Source of the DNA: SSS58A sp041648155
GTDB lineage: Bacteria > Krumholzibacteriota > Krumholzibacteriia > Krumholzibacteriales > Krumholzibacteriaceae
NCBI GenBank assembly: GCA_041648155.1
Contig: JBAZPL010000160.1
Coordinates: 1 to 5,924 of the forward strand
DNA: 5,924 nt
Direction: 5' to 3'
How positions within the stretch are numbered: position 1 is the stretch's first letter; every line of letters begins with the position of its first letter. A program made the translations under genes and the position numbers. A model generated the notes under the pieces. That model worked only from the letters and a program-made list of their open reading frames with translations. It did not search any database and was not told where the DNA came from. Shown here in pieces: positions 1 to 5,819 of this stretch.

Positions 1-1
1 C

Positions 2-118
2 GAGCCGGCCGCGGTAGTCGAGATAGCCGAGGCGCTCGCGCGTCTCTTCGGCGTGGGGTTGGAGGAAGTGGCGCGGGCCACGACGGCGAACGCCAGCGCC
101 CTGTACCGCTTCAGTTAA
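2..118 (+). CDS. TatD-family metal-dependent hydrolase, C-terminal fragment
   Basis: The window opens inside this gene; only about 38 codons and the TAA stop (116-118) are present. The tail begins EPAAVVEIAEALARLFGVG and ends NASALYRFS. This matches the C-terminus of the TatD/YcfH/YjjV family: an N-E-P-A-type segment leading into the last helices, then 'LEEVARATTANA..LY/F'. The family folds as a cytoplasmic TIM-barrel with two metal ions and acts as a DNase or 3'-exonuclease; those metal-binding residues lie upstream and cannot be checked here. The converging - strand reading frame ends at 111, so the two stops overlap by 8 bp. Family assignment is fairly secure from the tail; the exact paralogue is not. 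Confidence 0.75.
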   Translation, partial: EPAAVVEIAEALARLFGVGLEEVARATTANASALYRFS

Positions 119-479
119 GAGGAATGAGGCCGGCGCGCTTGACGGCCCTGTGTAGGCCGGTAGACCCCAGATCCGCCTGAGTCCCCTGGTCCGTCGTCAG
201 GGTCAGCCCGCGCACCACCCGCGACCTGCCCTGCAGCCTATCCACGACAGCGGCGATGTCGCGCGCCGCGCTCTGGTGGTCGATGACCTGCCCGCTCGCG
301 AACCATCGGATGGACCTTGACGCGCTCTTGCGGCTGGGCAGGAGCTTGATGGTCAGAAGGTTGATTCTCTCGTAAAAAGTCCCTCTCGATGCAGAAGGTG
401 CGGTCTGGCCGGGAAGAGGGGAGTTATCCCCAGGACTTTCGGAGCGGAGGTGTTGGGGATAAGTCGCAATGCCGTTCAC
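111..479 (-). CDS. Unrecognised small protein, possibly truncated by MITE insertion
   Basis: I do not recognise this protein. The frame encodes 122 aa from a GTG at 479-477, which lies inside the inverted end of the MITE at 467-684, so that start is created by the insertion. The part from about residue 35 to the stop (roughly 375-111) uses GC-rich third positions like a real gene and contains a regular stretch, RWFASGQVIDHQSAARDI, then VVDRLQGRSRVVRGL. The first 35 residues are Pro/Ser-rich and look non-coding. No signal peptide or membrane segment is visible. It converges on the TatD-like gene with an 8-bp overlap of ends, a common arrangement for genuine convergent genes. It may be the C-terminal half of an older frame, or a spurious GC-rich frame. 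Confidence 0.35.
   Translation of the reverse strand: MNGIATYPQHLRSESPGDNSPLPGQTAPSASRGTFYERINLLTIKLLPSRKSASRSIRWFASGQVIDHQSAARDIAAVVDRLQGRSRVVRGLTLTTDQGTQADLGSTGLHRAVKRAGLIPLN
457..466 (+). repeat. Target-site duplication of the MITE, left copy
   Basis: GGATAAGTCG, identical to 685-694 and directly abutting the MITE's left end. Confidence 0.85.
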
Positions 480-482
480 TTA
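467..482 (+). repeat. MITE left terminal inverted repeat, 16 bp
   Basis: CAATGCCGTTCACTTA, matched without error by the reverse complement at 669-684. Pairing stops at 483/668. Confidence 0.9.
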
Positions 483-563
483 AGGTGTTCGACAGCGGTC
501 ACAATGCGGCGGATGACGAGCTCTCGCGCAAATTGTGACGGCGAATGTTGATTAATTTTGGTT

Positions 564-585
564 TTACTTGCAGCGCTGCAAGTAA
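564..585. repeat. 22-bp perfect palindrome at the MITE centre
   Basis: The sequence at 564-585, core ACTTGCAGCGCTGCAAGT, is its own reverse complement. Its centre (574.5) is one base from the element midpoint (575.5). It could extrude as a cruciform or bind a dimeric protein. Confidence 0.8.
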
Positions 586-668
586 TCTGGCAAAAAGCGC
601 TGAGAAAATAGATGCAATCTGCTCCACAAGTCGCCGCTTCTTGCCTGTGTTTCGCAGTCGTGCGCCGC

Positions 669-684
669 TAAGTGAACGGCATTG
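669..684 (-). repeat. MITE right terminal inverted repeat, 16 bp
   Basis: TAAGTGAACGGCATTG, the exact reverse complement of 467-482. Confidence 0.9.
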
Positions 685-694
685 GGATAAGTCG
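685..694 (+). repeat. Target-site duplication of the MITE, right copy
   Basis: GGATAAGTCG, identical to 457-466. Removing 467-684 plus one copy (228 bp, a multiple of three) restores the inferred pre-insertion sequence. Confidence 0.85.
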
Positions 695-731
695 TTAGGG
701 TGGACGTGAGAGATGCTGTCCCCCAACGGAA

Positions 732-756
732 CGAGCGCCCCCGCGGGGGCCGCTCG
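732..756. repeat. GC-rich hairpin 1
   Basis: A 14-bp palindrome, GCCCCCGCGGGGGC (737-750), is extended by CGAGC (732-736) pairing with GCTCG (752-756) across a single bulged C at 751. One unpaired base separates it from the next hairpin. Confidence 0.7.
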
Positions 757-757
757 G

Positions 758-781
758 GCTCCTCGCGCAAGCGCGAGGAGC
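758..781. repeat. GC-rich hairpin 2
   Basis: GCTCCTCGCGC (758-768) is the exact reverse complement of GCGCGAGGAGC (771-781), with AA between. In RNA this is realistically a 9- to 10-bp stem with a 4- to 6-nt loop. Confidence 0.75.
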
Positions 782-881
782 TGAGGTACGGCAAGATGCA
801 CGGCAGCAAGTTCCGTCGGCAGGTCAACAGCTCTATAGAGGGCCACTCTTCCCCGGAGTTTGGGAACTGGTCTTTGTTCGG

Positions 882-908
882 GCGCCGGGCCCTCAGAGGG
901 CCCGGCGC
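882..908. repeat. GC-rich hairpin 3, 12-bp perfect stem
   Basis: GCGCCGGGCCCT (882-893) pairs perfectly with AGGGCCCGGCGC (897-908) around a CAG loop. No T-run follows on either strand, so this is not a classical intrinsic terminator. Confidence 0.75.
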
Positions 909-996
909 AATCGGGTGGTAGTTCTGTGGTCAACAGCGCTCATTGAAAAAGGCAAGCTCCCGCGGACTTGTTTTCGGCGCACTCCCTGAGCGTCGC

Positions 997-1026
997 TTGA
1001 AATGGATCGGCAGAATGTTCTAGAAT
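997..1026 (+). promoter_or_regulatory. Sigma70-like promoter for the IS transposase
   Basis: TTGAAA at 997-1002 (five of six to TTGACA), an 18-bp spacer, and TAGAAT at 1021-1026 (five of six to TATAAT). The predicted transcript starts around 1033, just at the leader hairpin. This fits ATG 1065 as the start codon and argues against the ATG at 1002, which overlaps the -35 box. Confidence 0.6.
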
Positions 1027-1030
1027 CCTG

Positions 1031-1054
1031 GTACGCGCGAGTTCGCGCGCGTAC
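1031..1054 (+). promoter_or_regulatory. Leader hairpin upstream of the transposase ribosome site
   Basis: GTACGCGCG (1031-1039) pairs perfectly with CGCGCGTAC (1046-1054) around a 6-nt loop. The stem ends directly against the GGAG ribosome site (1055-1058), which lies 6 nt before ATG 1065. On a transcript read through from upstream the whole hairpin forms; on a transcript from the predicted promoter its 5' arm would be incomplete. That is the arrangement insertion sequences use to limit translation from outside transcription. The regulatory role is inferred. Confidence 0.5.
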
Positions 1055-1064
1055 GGAGACAGCC

Positions 1065-1976
1065 ATGTACCGACCCACGGACCCACAGCAGGACATGTTC
1101 GACGCGACGGGACTCTTGCCGCCGAAGAAACGGGCGGCGTGCGAGAAGAGCTGGGCGGGACCGTTCCGGGAGAAGGCGTTGCCGATCCTGCTGCGGGCGG
1201 AGCCCGAGTTCGCGGAGTTCTACGACGACGAGACGGGGCGGCCGAACCGGTCGGTAGCGCTGGTGTTGGGGACGCTGATTTTGAAAGAGGCCAATGACCT
1301 GACCGACGAGGAAGCGCTGGATGCGCTGCGCTTCGACACGCGGTGGTGGTGCGCGTTCGATTTGGCGCTGAAGGAAGCGGACCTGTGCCAGAAGACGCTG
1401 CACAACTTCCGGGCGAAGCTGATGGCGTGCGAGAAGGGGTCGCTGGTGTTCCGTCGGCTCACCGACGAGCTGATTCCGGCCTTGGGAGTGAAGGTGACGC
1501 GCCAACGGCTCGACTCGACGCACATCCTGTCGAACTTCGCGCGGCTCAACCGGTTGGGGCTGTTCTGCGAGACGATCCGAGTATTCCTGCACGCGATCAA
1601 GAAGGGGCATCGGGACCTGCACGACAGGCTGCCGGCGGGGGTGCTCAAGCGGCACGGGGAGGAGAGTTGGTACCGGGACGCGCGGCGAGAGGAAGGGCCG
1701 CGGCGATTGCGGGTGGTGGCGCGGGACCTGTATCGGCTGGTGGAGACGTTCAAGGATCATCGGGCGATTGGGAAGATGGAGGAGTTTGGGCTGCTCGAGC
1801 GGCTTTTGGCGGAGCAGTGCAAAGTCAGCGAGCGGGCGCCGGAGCCGCGCGACGACGATGACGACCGTGGAGACGGGCCCGCGCCGGTGGAGTTGAAGGC
1901 GCCCAAGGAAGTCGAGGGCAAGAGCCTGCAGACGCCTCACGATCCTGATGCGACGTACTCGGGGCACAAGGGGAAG
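1065..1976 (+). pseudogene. IS1182-like transposase, 5' part, interrupted by the trio transposon
   Basis: 304 codons remain before the break. The protein opens MYRPTDPQQDMFDATGLLPP and has the DUF772-type N-terminal region of IS1182/IS5-like DDE transposases (about residues 20-135). RQRLDSTHI follows, with D150 the likely first catalytic Asp. An acidic stretch rich in Asp is near residue 265, and it then reaches PDATYSGHKGK. Family proteins continue with GYEVQ, which is exactly what is encoded at 5910-5924. The later catalytic Asp and Glu lie beyond the window, so the split product should be inactive. Read in frame, the open frame runs into the inserted element and stops at 2082-2084, adding 35 foreign residues (KWCAHHFFPN...). 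ATG 1065 is chosen over ATG 1002 because it has GGAG 6 nt upstream and a promoter placed to serve it. Confidence 0.85.
1971..1976 (+). repeat. GGGAAG flanking direct repeat / core, left
   Basis: GGGAAG belongs to the interrupted transposase (codons for G-K in GHKGK) and is repeated in the same orientation at 5904-5909. Confidence 0.7.
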
Positions 1977-2002
1977 AAATGGTGCGCGCACCATTTCTTC
2001 CC
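1971..2002. repeat. 32-bp perfect palindrome at the left junction
   Basis: GGGAAG (1971-1976), the self-complementary 20-mer AAATGGTGCGCGCACCATTT (1977-1996), then CTTCCC (1997-2002). Symmetry fails at 1970/2003. It spans the junction of the target gene and the element and holds two cores in opposite orientation. Confidence 0.85.
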
Positions 2003-2086
2003 AAATGCTGCGAGCTGCGTTATGTGGCGAATCCCCAAGAAGTCCTTGTTTTTATTAGTTCAGCCTCCGGCACTCGCCACATAACG
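1997..2086 (+). repeat. Left terminal inverted repeat, 90 bp
   Basis: An exact reverse complement of 5820-5909 over all 90 positions; it diverges at 1996/5910 and 2087/5819. It starts CTTCCCAAATGCTGCG and contains CGTTATGTGGCGA (2018-2030) and its reverse complement TCGCCACATAACG (2074-2086), separated by 43 bp. Confidence 0.95.
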
Positions 2087-2108
2087 AAACTGGCCTGCCA
2101 TAAGCAGA

Positions 2109-2155
2109 AGCTACCCTAGTCGTCTCGCCTTGCGGTAGGCGAGAAGGGGGTAGCT
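2109..2155 (+). promoter_or_regulatory. Leader hairpin hiding the ribosome site of the first recombinase
   Basis: Outer stem AGCTACCC (2109-2116) with GGGTAGCT (2148-2155), 8 bp. Inner stem TCTCGCC (2123-2129) with GGCGAGA (2138-2144), 7 bp, loop 2130-2137. The Shine-Dalgarno run AAGGGGG (2144-2150), 7 nt before ATG 2158, is partly paired in the outer stem and abuts the inner one. Folding should therefore lower translation of the first gene. The structure is visible; the regulatory role is inferred. Confidence 0.6.
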
Positions 2156-2157
2156 CT

Positions 2158-3066
2158 ATGGAAAAAGAATCCAGTCTGGTCGCCGAATACAGCGATTTTC
2201 TTCTACATCAACAGGGACTTGCCGAGGGCACGGTTCGCATGTGGCGGCACCACGTCGAGCCGTTCTTGCTACACCTCGGTCAGCAAGCAACAGCCAACGG
2301 TCTGCGCAAGTTATCGGCCTCCACGGTGTGCGCGTTTGTCGTCGCACGAGCCACTCGCCTGCCGCGGAGCGGCAAGAAGGCTTTGTGCCATGCGCTCAGG
2401 AGTTTTCTTCGTTACGCGCATGTGCGCGGTTACATTGATGCCTCGCTCGTGGAGGCAGTCCCGACGATCCCAACCTACAGGCTCGCCCGCCTACCGCGAG
2501 CGCTACCGTGGGACGAAGTGCTTCGCGTCCTTCATGGTATAGATCGAACATCTCTGATCGGTAAGCGAAACCACGCCCTTCTTCAATTGCTTGTCACTTA
2601 CGGGTTGCGGATCGGCGAAGTCCGTGGTCTCCACCTTGACGATATCGATTGGCGTCATGACCGCCTGTCCATCCGTCATCGCAAAACACGCGCCCCGTTA
2701 CTCCTTCCACTTACCAGGGAGGTGGGAGATGGTCTCATCACATATCTGAGGGAAGTTCGTCCCATCACAGCACCATACCGCGAGATATTTCTCTCGATCC
2801 GGTCTCCACATCGGCCCCTCTGCACAAGGGGTTTGGCACAGATCATTCGAGAGTGCATAGAACACGCCAACGTCACGGGGATCCACCGAGGTCCCCATGC
2901 GTTGCGCCATTCGGTGGCTTCGCGACTGCTGCAAATCGGGCGTCCAATCAAGGAAATCGCCGATCTGCTCGGCCATCGCAGCCTCGAATCGACGCTCGCA
3001 TACACCAAGATCGATGTCGATCATCTGCGTGAGGTTGCCCTTGATCTGCCGGGGGTGTCATCATGA
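2158..3066 (+). CDS. Tyrosine recombinase, first of the trio (302 aa)
   Basis: XerC/D-type site-specific recombinase that cuts and rejoins DNA through a 3'-phosphotyrosine. A SAM-like core-binding domain occupies about residues 8-95 (EYSDFLLHQQGLAEGTVRMW...). The catalytic domain occupies about 115-295 with a complete active site: R151 (YGLRIGEV), K176 (HRKTR), H247 and R250 (HALRHS), H273 (LGHRS) and Y282 (AYTKID). The length is normal for the family. ATG 2158 follows AAGGGGG by 7 nt. Its stop overlaps the next start by 4 bp (ATGA, 3063-3066), implying translational coupling. As the first gene behind a ribosome-site hairpin, it may set expression of the whole operon. Probably equivalent to RitA of RIT elements by position; I withhold the symbol because the gene sizes were not compared with named members. 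Confidence 0.93.
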   Translation: MEKESSLVAEYSDFLLHQQGLAEGTVRMWRHHVEPFLLHLGQQATANGLRKLSASTVCAFVVARATRLPRSGKKALCHALRSFLRYAHVRGYIDASLVEAVPTIPTYRLARLPRALPWDEVLRVLHGIDRTSLIGKRNHALLQLLVTYGLRIGEVRGLHLDDIDWRHDRLSIRHRKTRAPLLLPLTREVGDGLITYLREVRPITAPYREIFLSIRSPHRPLCTRGLAQIIRECIEHANVTGIHRGPHALRHSVASRLLQIGRPIKEIADLLGHRSLESTLAYTKIDVDHLREVALDLPGVSS

Positions 3067-4787
3067 CGCCAATTTTTCAACTAAGCCACGAGTGCGCACT
3101 GGTCGAACGTTTCGTCTCAACGACAAGCGACCCTGGTGCGACGCGCTACTGGCTGAAGACACTCTGTAGCAGCTTTCGTCTCCTCCTGCCTGACCAGACA
3201 CCGCTCAACTATTCTGGGCGCACCGATTGGATCGTGCCCTGGAGGGAGCGCGCCGAAAAACAGTACGCGACACAGGCTCTCTACTGCCGGCTAACAGACT
3301 TTGCGAGGATGACGCGGTGGCTGTTCCACGAGGGGATTATCGAAGACGATGCGTTTGCCCATGTCCGTGTTCGGCACGCATTTAATGGGAATGAGTCCAT
3401 GCTGTGGCTCCGCTACAACCTACATCGAATCATCGAGCGATATCTGCCGATCGCATGTGGGACCTTCACCTTGGGACGTCGCGCCACGGTGCGCTCGGGA
3501 TTGCTCGATTTCAATGCATTTCTTAACCGGTCGTTAAACATGCCGCCCCCCGATACGGGGGCCCTCTCGGTCGACTTGCATTTGATCGCTGCATGGCTCC
3601 GCCACCGCCGCGTGCGGCTACAGGCTCGTATCGTTGTTGAAGAAGGAGCCGGGTTGCATCGGTTTCTCAAGTTCGCTCAGCAAGAGGGCGCCATCGCTGG
3701 GCATGCGTTTACCCAGCTAGTTCGCGACTATGGCCGAAAAGGCTATCGGGGCATCATCGAGGCTCTCCTCTCGGCGGATCCCGACGCCGCTTTGGCATCT
3801 GTACGTTGCGAGCCGCGCTTCGCCAGTGGCTTGGGAAGATTCCTCCAGGCATTCGCCGAATATAAGCGGTCTCTTGGCCAAAGCTTCCGCGTTCAAGAAA
3901 CGATCCTGGCCCATCTTGATCGCTACCTGCGGCAGTTGCCGAAGGAACGGCGCCTTTCGGCATCCGTGCTAAGAATGTGGATTGCTACGACACCCAATCT
4001 CCGCGTACAAACCCGTCGAAGGCGCTGGAGAGTGGTTCGCCAGTTCTGTCGATGGATGCTTCTAAGGGACCCATCCTTCTTTGTGCCCGAACCGCTCGAT
4101 ATCCCGCCGACACGGCAGCAAGATTCCTCTCGCCGGCCTTTCATCTATACCGTCCAGCAAATTCAGACGCTGCTTAAGGCCGCGTCCAACCTAGCTCCCG
4201 TTGGCTCTCTGCGGCCATGCACTTTCCGCTGCCTGATCGGCCTGCTTTACGGGTCTGGCTTGCGAATCAGCGAAGCCCTCGGGCTCAATCTTGGGGACTT
4301 CGACGCCAAGCAACAGATCCTCCTTATCCGGGAGACAAAATTCTACAAGTCCCGATATGTTCCATTGGCGCCATCAGTCTCGGCGTCCATCGTGGACTAT
4401 CTTTGTATCCGGCGAACAGCAGGCCAGGTACCCCTCTCGCCGGAAACGCCAGTTTTTGTCAGTCGACACGGTCGCCGCTGTGCCTACGGGGCAGTCAGCG
4501 AAACATTTTTGGCTTTGCTGCGTCGCTGCGATCTGCGCGGCCCCCCAGGACTGCCTGGCCCCCGACTTCACGACATTCGCCACACGATGGCAGTTCACCG
4601 CTTCACGCGTTGGTACGAGGAGGGCGTTGACGTCCAGGCCAAGCTTCCCTTGCTCTCAACTTATCTTGGTCACGGCTCGGTCGCTGCGACATCCGTCTAT
4701 CTGACCATCACGGCCGAGCTATTGCGCTATGGTACCGCACGCTTCCATCGCGCACGAGCCGTTCAAGCCAACCTATCGGAGGTGTAA
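3063..4787 (+). CDS. Large tyrosine recombinase, second of the trio (574 aa)
   Basis: The C-terminal half is a standard recombinase: core-binding domain about residues 255-345 and catalytic domain about 360-560. The full active site is R401 (SGLRISEAL), K426 (RETKFYKSR), H503 and R506 (HDIRHT), H537 (LGHGS) and Y546 (VYLTIT). The protein is nearly twice the usual length. The first 250 residues carry no catalytic motif. They include two stretches ending much like a core-binding domain, RLTDFARMTRWLFHEGII (about 76-93) and GLHRFLKFAQQEGAI (about 197-211), comparable with WRVVRQFCRWMLLRDPSF (about 322-339). They may be extra SAM-like DNA-binding modules; this is a visual comparison only. ATG 3063 overlaps the previous stop and has GGGGG (3051-3055) 7 nt upstream. 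The size recalls TnpB of Tn554. Confidence 0.92.
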   Translation: MTPIFQLSHECALVERFVSTTSDPGATRYWLKTLCSSFRLLLPDQTPLNYSGRTDWIVPWRERAEKQYATQALYCRLTDFARMTRWLFHEGIIEDDAFAHVRVRHAFNGNESMLWLRYNLHRIIERYLPIACGTFTLGRRATVRSGLLDFNAFLNRSLNMPPPDTGALSVDLHLIAAWLRHRRVRLQARIVVEEGAGLHRFLKFAQQEGAIAGHAFTQLVRDYGRKGYRGIIEALLSADPDAALASVRCEPRFASGLGRFLQAFAEYKRSLGQSFRVQETILAHLDRYLRQLPKERRLSASVLRMWIATTPNLRVQTRRRRWRVVRQFCRWMLLRDPSFFVPEPLDIPPTRQQDSSRRPFIYTVQQIQTLLKAASNLAPVGSLRPCTFRCLIGLLYGSGLRISEALGLNLGDFDAKQQILLIRETKFYKSRYVPLAPSVSASIVDYLCIRRTAGQVPLSPETPVFVSRHGRRCAYGAVSETFLALLRRCDLRGPPGLPGPRLHDIRHTMAVHRFTRWYEEGVDVQAKLPLLSTYLGHGSVAATSVYLTITAELLRYGTARFHRARAVQANLSEV

Positions 4788-4788
4788 C

Positions 4789-5802
4789 ATGAATTCTGAC
4801 CTGCTAGCTCCCTATGTTCAAAGTTTCTTCCGGGACTTCCTCGTTGCTCAGAGAGACGTTAGCCGAAACACCGTCATGAGCTACCGTGATACGTTCCGTC
4901 TGTTCCTTAGCTTCGCTTCGCAGAGCCAAGAAATGCCGGTCCCCGAGATGATGATCAAAGACGTCGGCCCGGACACTGTGCTTGCTTTCCTGGACCACAT
5001 CGAACGTGAACGCGACAACAGCGTGGCAAGTCGCAATGTCCGGGCGGCGTGCCTTCGGATGTTCTTCCGCTATCTGGCAGGCGAGCACCCTCCATCTGCT
5101 GAACTCTGCCGCCGCGTCACCGCGATCCCGCGCAAGAAACACCCCTTCTCCTTGGTCGGCTATCTCGAAGCTGACGAGTTGCAAGCGATCCTCACCGCCG
5201 TCGACCGAGCTACTGCCCGCGGTCGACGCGACTATACCCTCCTTTGGCTCCTATATGATACTGGGGCACGCGTGCAGGAGGCTCTCGATCTCAAGGTCGC
5301 TGCACTACAGCTTGTGCCCCCCGAGCAGGTTCGAGTACTTGGCAAGGGACGAAAAGAGCGCGGTTGCCCTCTATCGAAGGAAACGGCAGCGATAGTATGC
5401 TCCTACTTGAAAGAGCTCGGTATCTCTGAACAATCTGATGCAGCCGTGTTCGTGGGGCGTCATGGACAGCCGATGACGCGATCCGGTGTCGCACGCTTGA
5501 TCAAGAAATACACGGCTCTTGCCGCACGCACGATGCCGACCCTGCGAGGACGTAACATCACACCTCATACCATGAGGCACACGACGGCTATGCATATGCT
5601 TCAAGCTGGGGTTGACCTCGATGTGATACGTGCAGTCTTGGGCCACGTCAGCGTGCTCACGACGCACAAATACGCCCAGATTGACATGGAAATGAAGCGT
5701 CGAGCGTTGGATGCTATGGGCGGAGCCCGCAAAACAGCTCCTGAAGAGATGCCTCCCTGGCACCGTCAGCCTGATCTGCTCGAGTGGCTTGAGGCCCTTT
5801 GA
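4789..5802 (+). CDS. Tyrosine recombinase, third of the trio (337 aa)
   Basis: Core-binding domain about residues 6-105 (LLAPYVQSFFRDFLVAQRDV..NTVMSYRDTFRLF). The catalytic domain is about 125-310 with R161 (TGARVQEAL), K186 (GKGRKER), H260 and R263 (HTMRHT), H286 (LGHVS) and Y295 (HKYAQID). A short tail after residue 310 ends in DLLEWLEAL. I start it at ATG 4789, not at the upstream in-frame 4729. GGAGGT (4778-4783) sits 5 nt before 4789, and the start follows the preceding stop (4785-4787) by a single base. It is the last gene of the operon and the right inverted repeat follows 17 bp later. It is a member of the XerD/phage integrase fold family with an intact active site; its division of labour with the other two recombinases is unknown. 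Confidence 0.93.
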   Translation: MNSDLLAPYVQSFFRDFLVAQRDVSRNTVMSYRDTFRLFLSFASQSQEMPVPEMMIKDVGPDTVLAFLDHIERERDNSVASRNVRAACLRMFFRYLAGEHPPSAELCRRVTAIPRKKHPFSLVGYLEADELQAILTAVDRATARGRRDYTLLWLLYDTGARVQEALDLKVAALQLVPPEQVRVLGKGRKERGCPLSKETAAIVCSYLKELGISEQSDAAVFVGRHGQPMTRSGVARLIKKYTALAARTMPTLRGRNITPHTMRHTTAMHMLQAGVDLDVIRAVLGHVSVLTTHKYAQIDMEMKRRALDAMGGARKTAPEEMPPWHRQPDLLEWLEAL

Positions 5803-5819
5803 TTGAGTGTGAGTATCAA

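Larger units (their letters stand above)
467..684. mobile_element. 218-bp MITE-like element with IS4-type ends
   Basis: The ends are perfect 16-bp inverted repeats: CAATGCCGTTCACTTA at 467-482 and its reverse complement at 669-684. A perfect 10-bp direct repeat, GGATAAGTCG, lies immediately outside (457-466 and 685-694), as expected for a target-site duplication. From memory, the IS4 end reads TAATGCCGATCAGTTAAGG; the left end here, continued to 485 (CAATGCCGTTCACTTAAGG), differs from it at three positions. Ten-bp or slightly longer duplications suit that group. No transposase fits in 218 bp, so movement would depend on a full-length relative elsewhere. The centre is a 22-bp palindrome. The interior is more AT-rich than its surroundings. 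Confidence 0.85.
685..1000. other. Intergenic/remnant stretch without a convincing gene
   Basis: Several overlapping frames are open here on both strands, as is usual in GC-rich DNA, but none gives a recognisable protein or a start with a good ribosome site. What stands out is structure: three strong hairpins (732-756, 758-781 and 882-908), annotated separately. The left end of the IS1182-like element should lie somewhere between about 910 and 1030. It cannot be fixed because the right end of that IS is outside the window. The stretch may include a decayed end of another insertion sequence. Confidence 0.5.

Noticed and set aside
424..462. TTATCCCCA and its inverted copy as DnaA boxes or an origin
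   Set aside because: A 9-bp inverted repeat (424-432, 454-462) is real, but TTATCCCCA lacks the CACA end of a DnaA box, and there are only two sites with no AT-rich unwinding region.
1002..1064. Upstream ATG 1002 as the transposase start
   Set aside because: It overlaps the -35 box, lacks a ribosome site and encodes an atypical N-terminus; ATG 1065 has GGAG and family-like MYRP.
1020..1994. Long 324-codon minus-strand frame opposite the transposase
   Set aside because: It is rich in Arg, Pro, Leu and Gln with no domain, and it mirrors a strongly recognisable transposase on the + strand; it is a GC-rich shadow.
2046..2084. Promoter inside the left inverted repeat for the trio operon
   Set aside because: TTGTTT has no -10 at proper spacing, and TTAGTT with ACATAA is too poor a match; I could not support a promoter here.
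4729..4788. Longer start for the third recombinase
   Set aside because: It would overlap the second gene by 59 bp without a ribosome site, whereas GGAGGT sits correctly before ATG 4789.
2158..5802. CRISPR, toxin-antitoxin or defence cargo within the transposon
   Set aside because: The three recombinases fill the space between the repeats; the only sizeable gap is the 71-bp leader (2087-2157).
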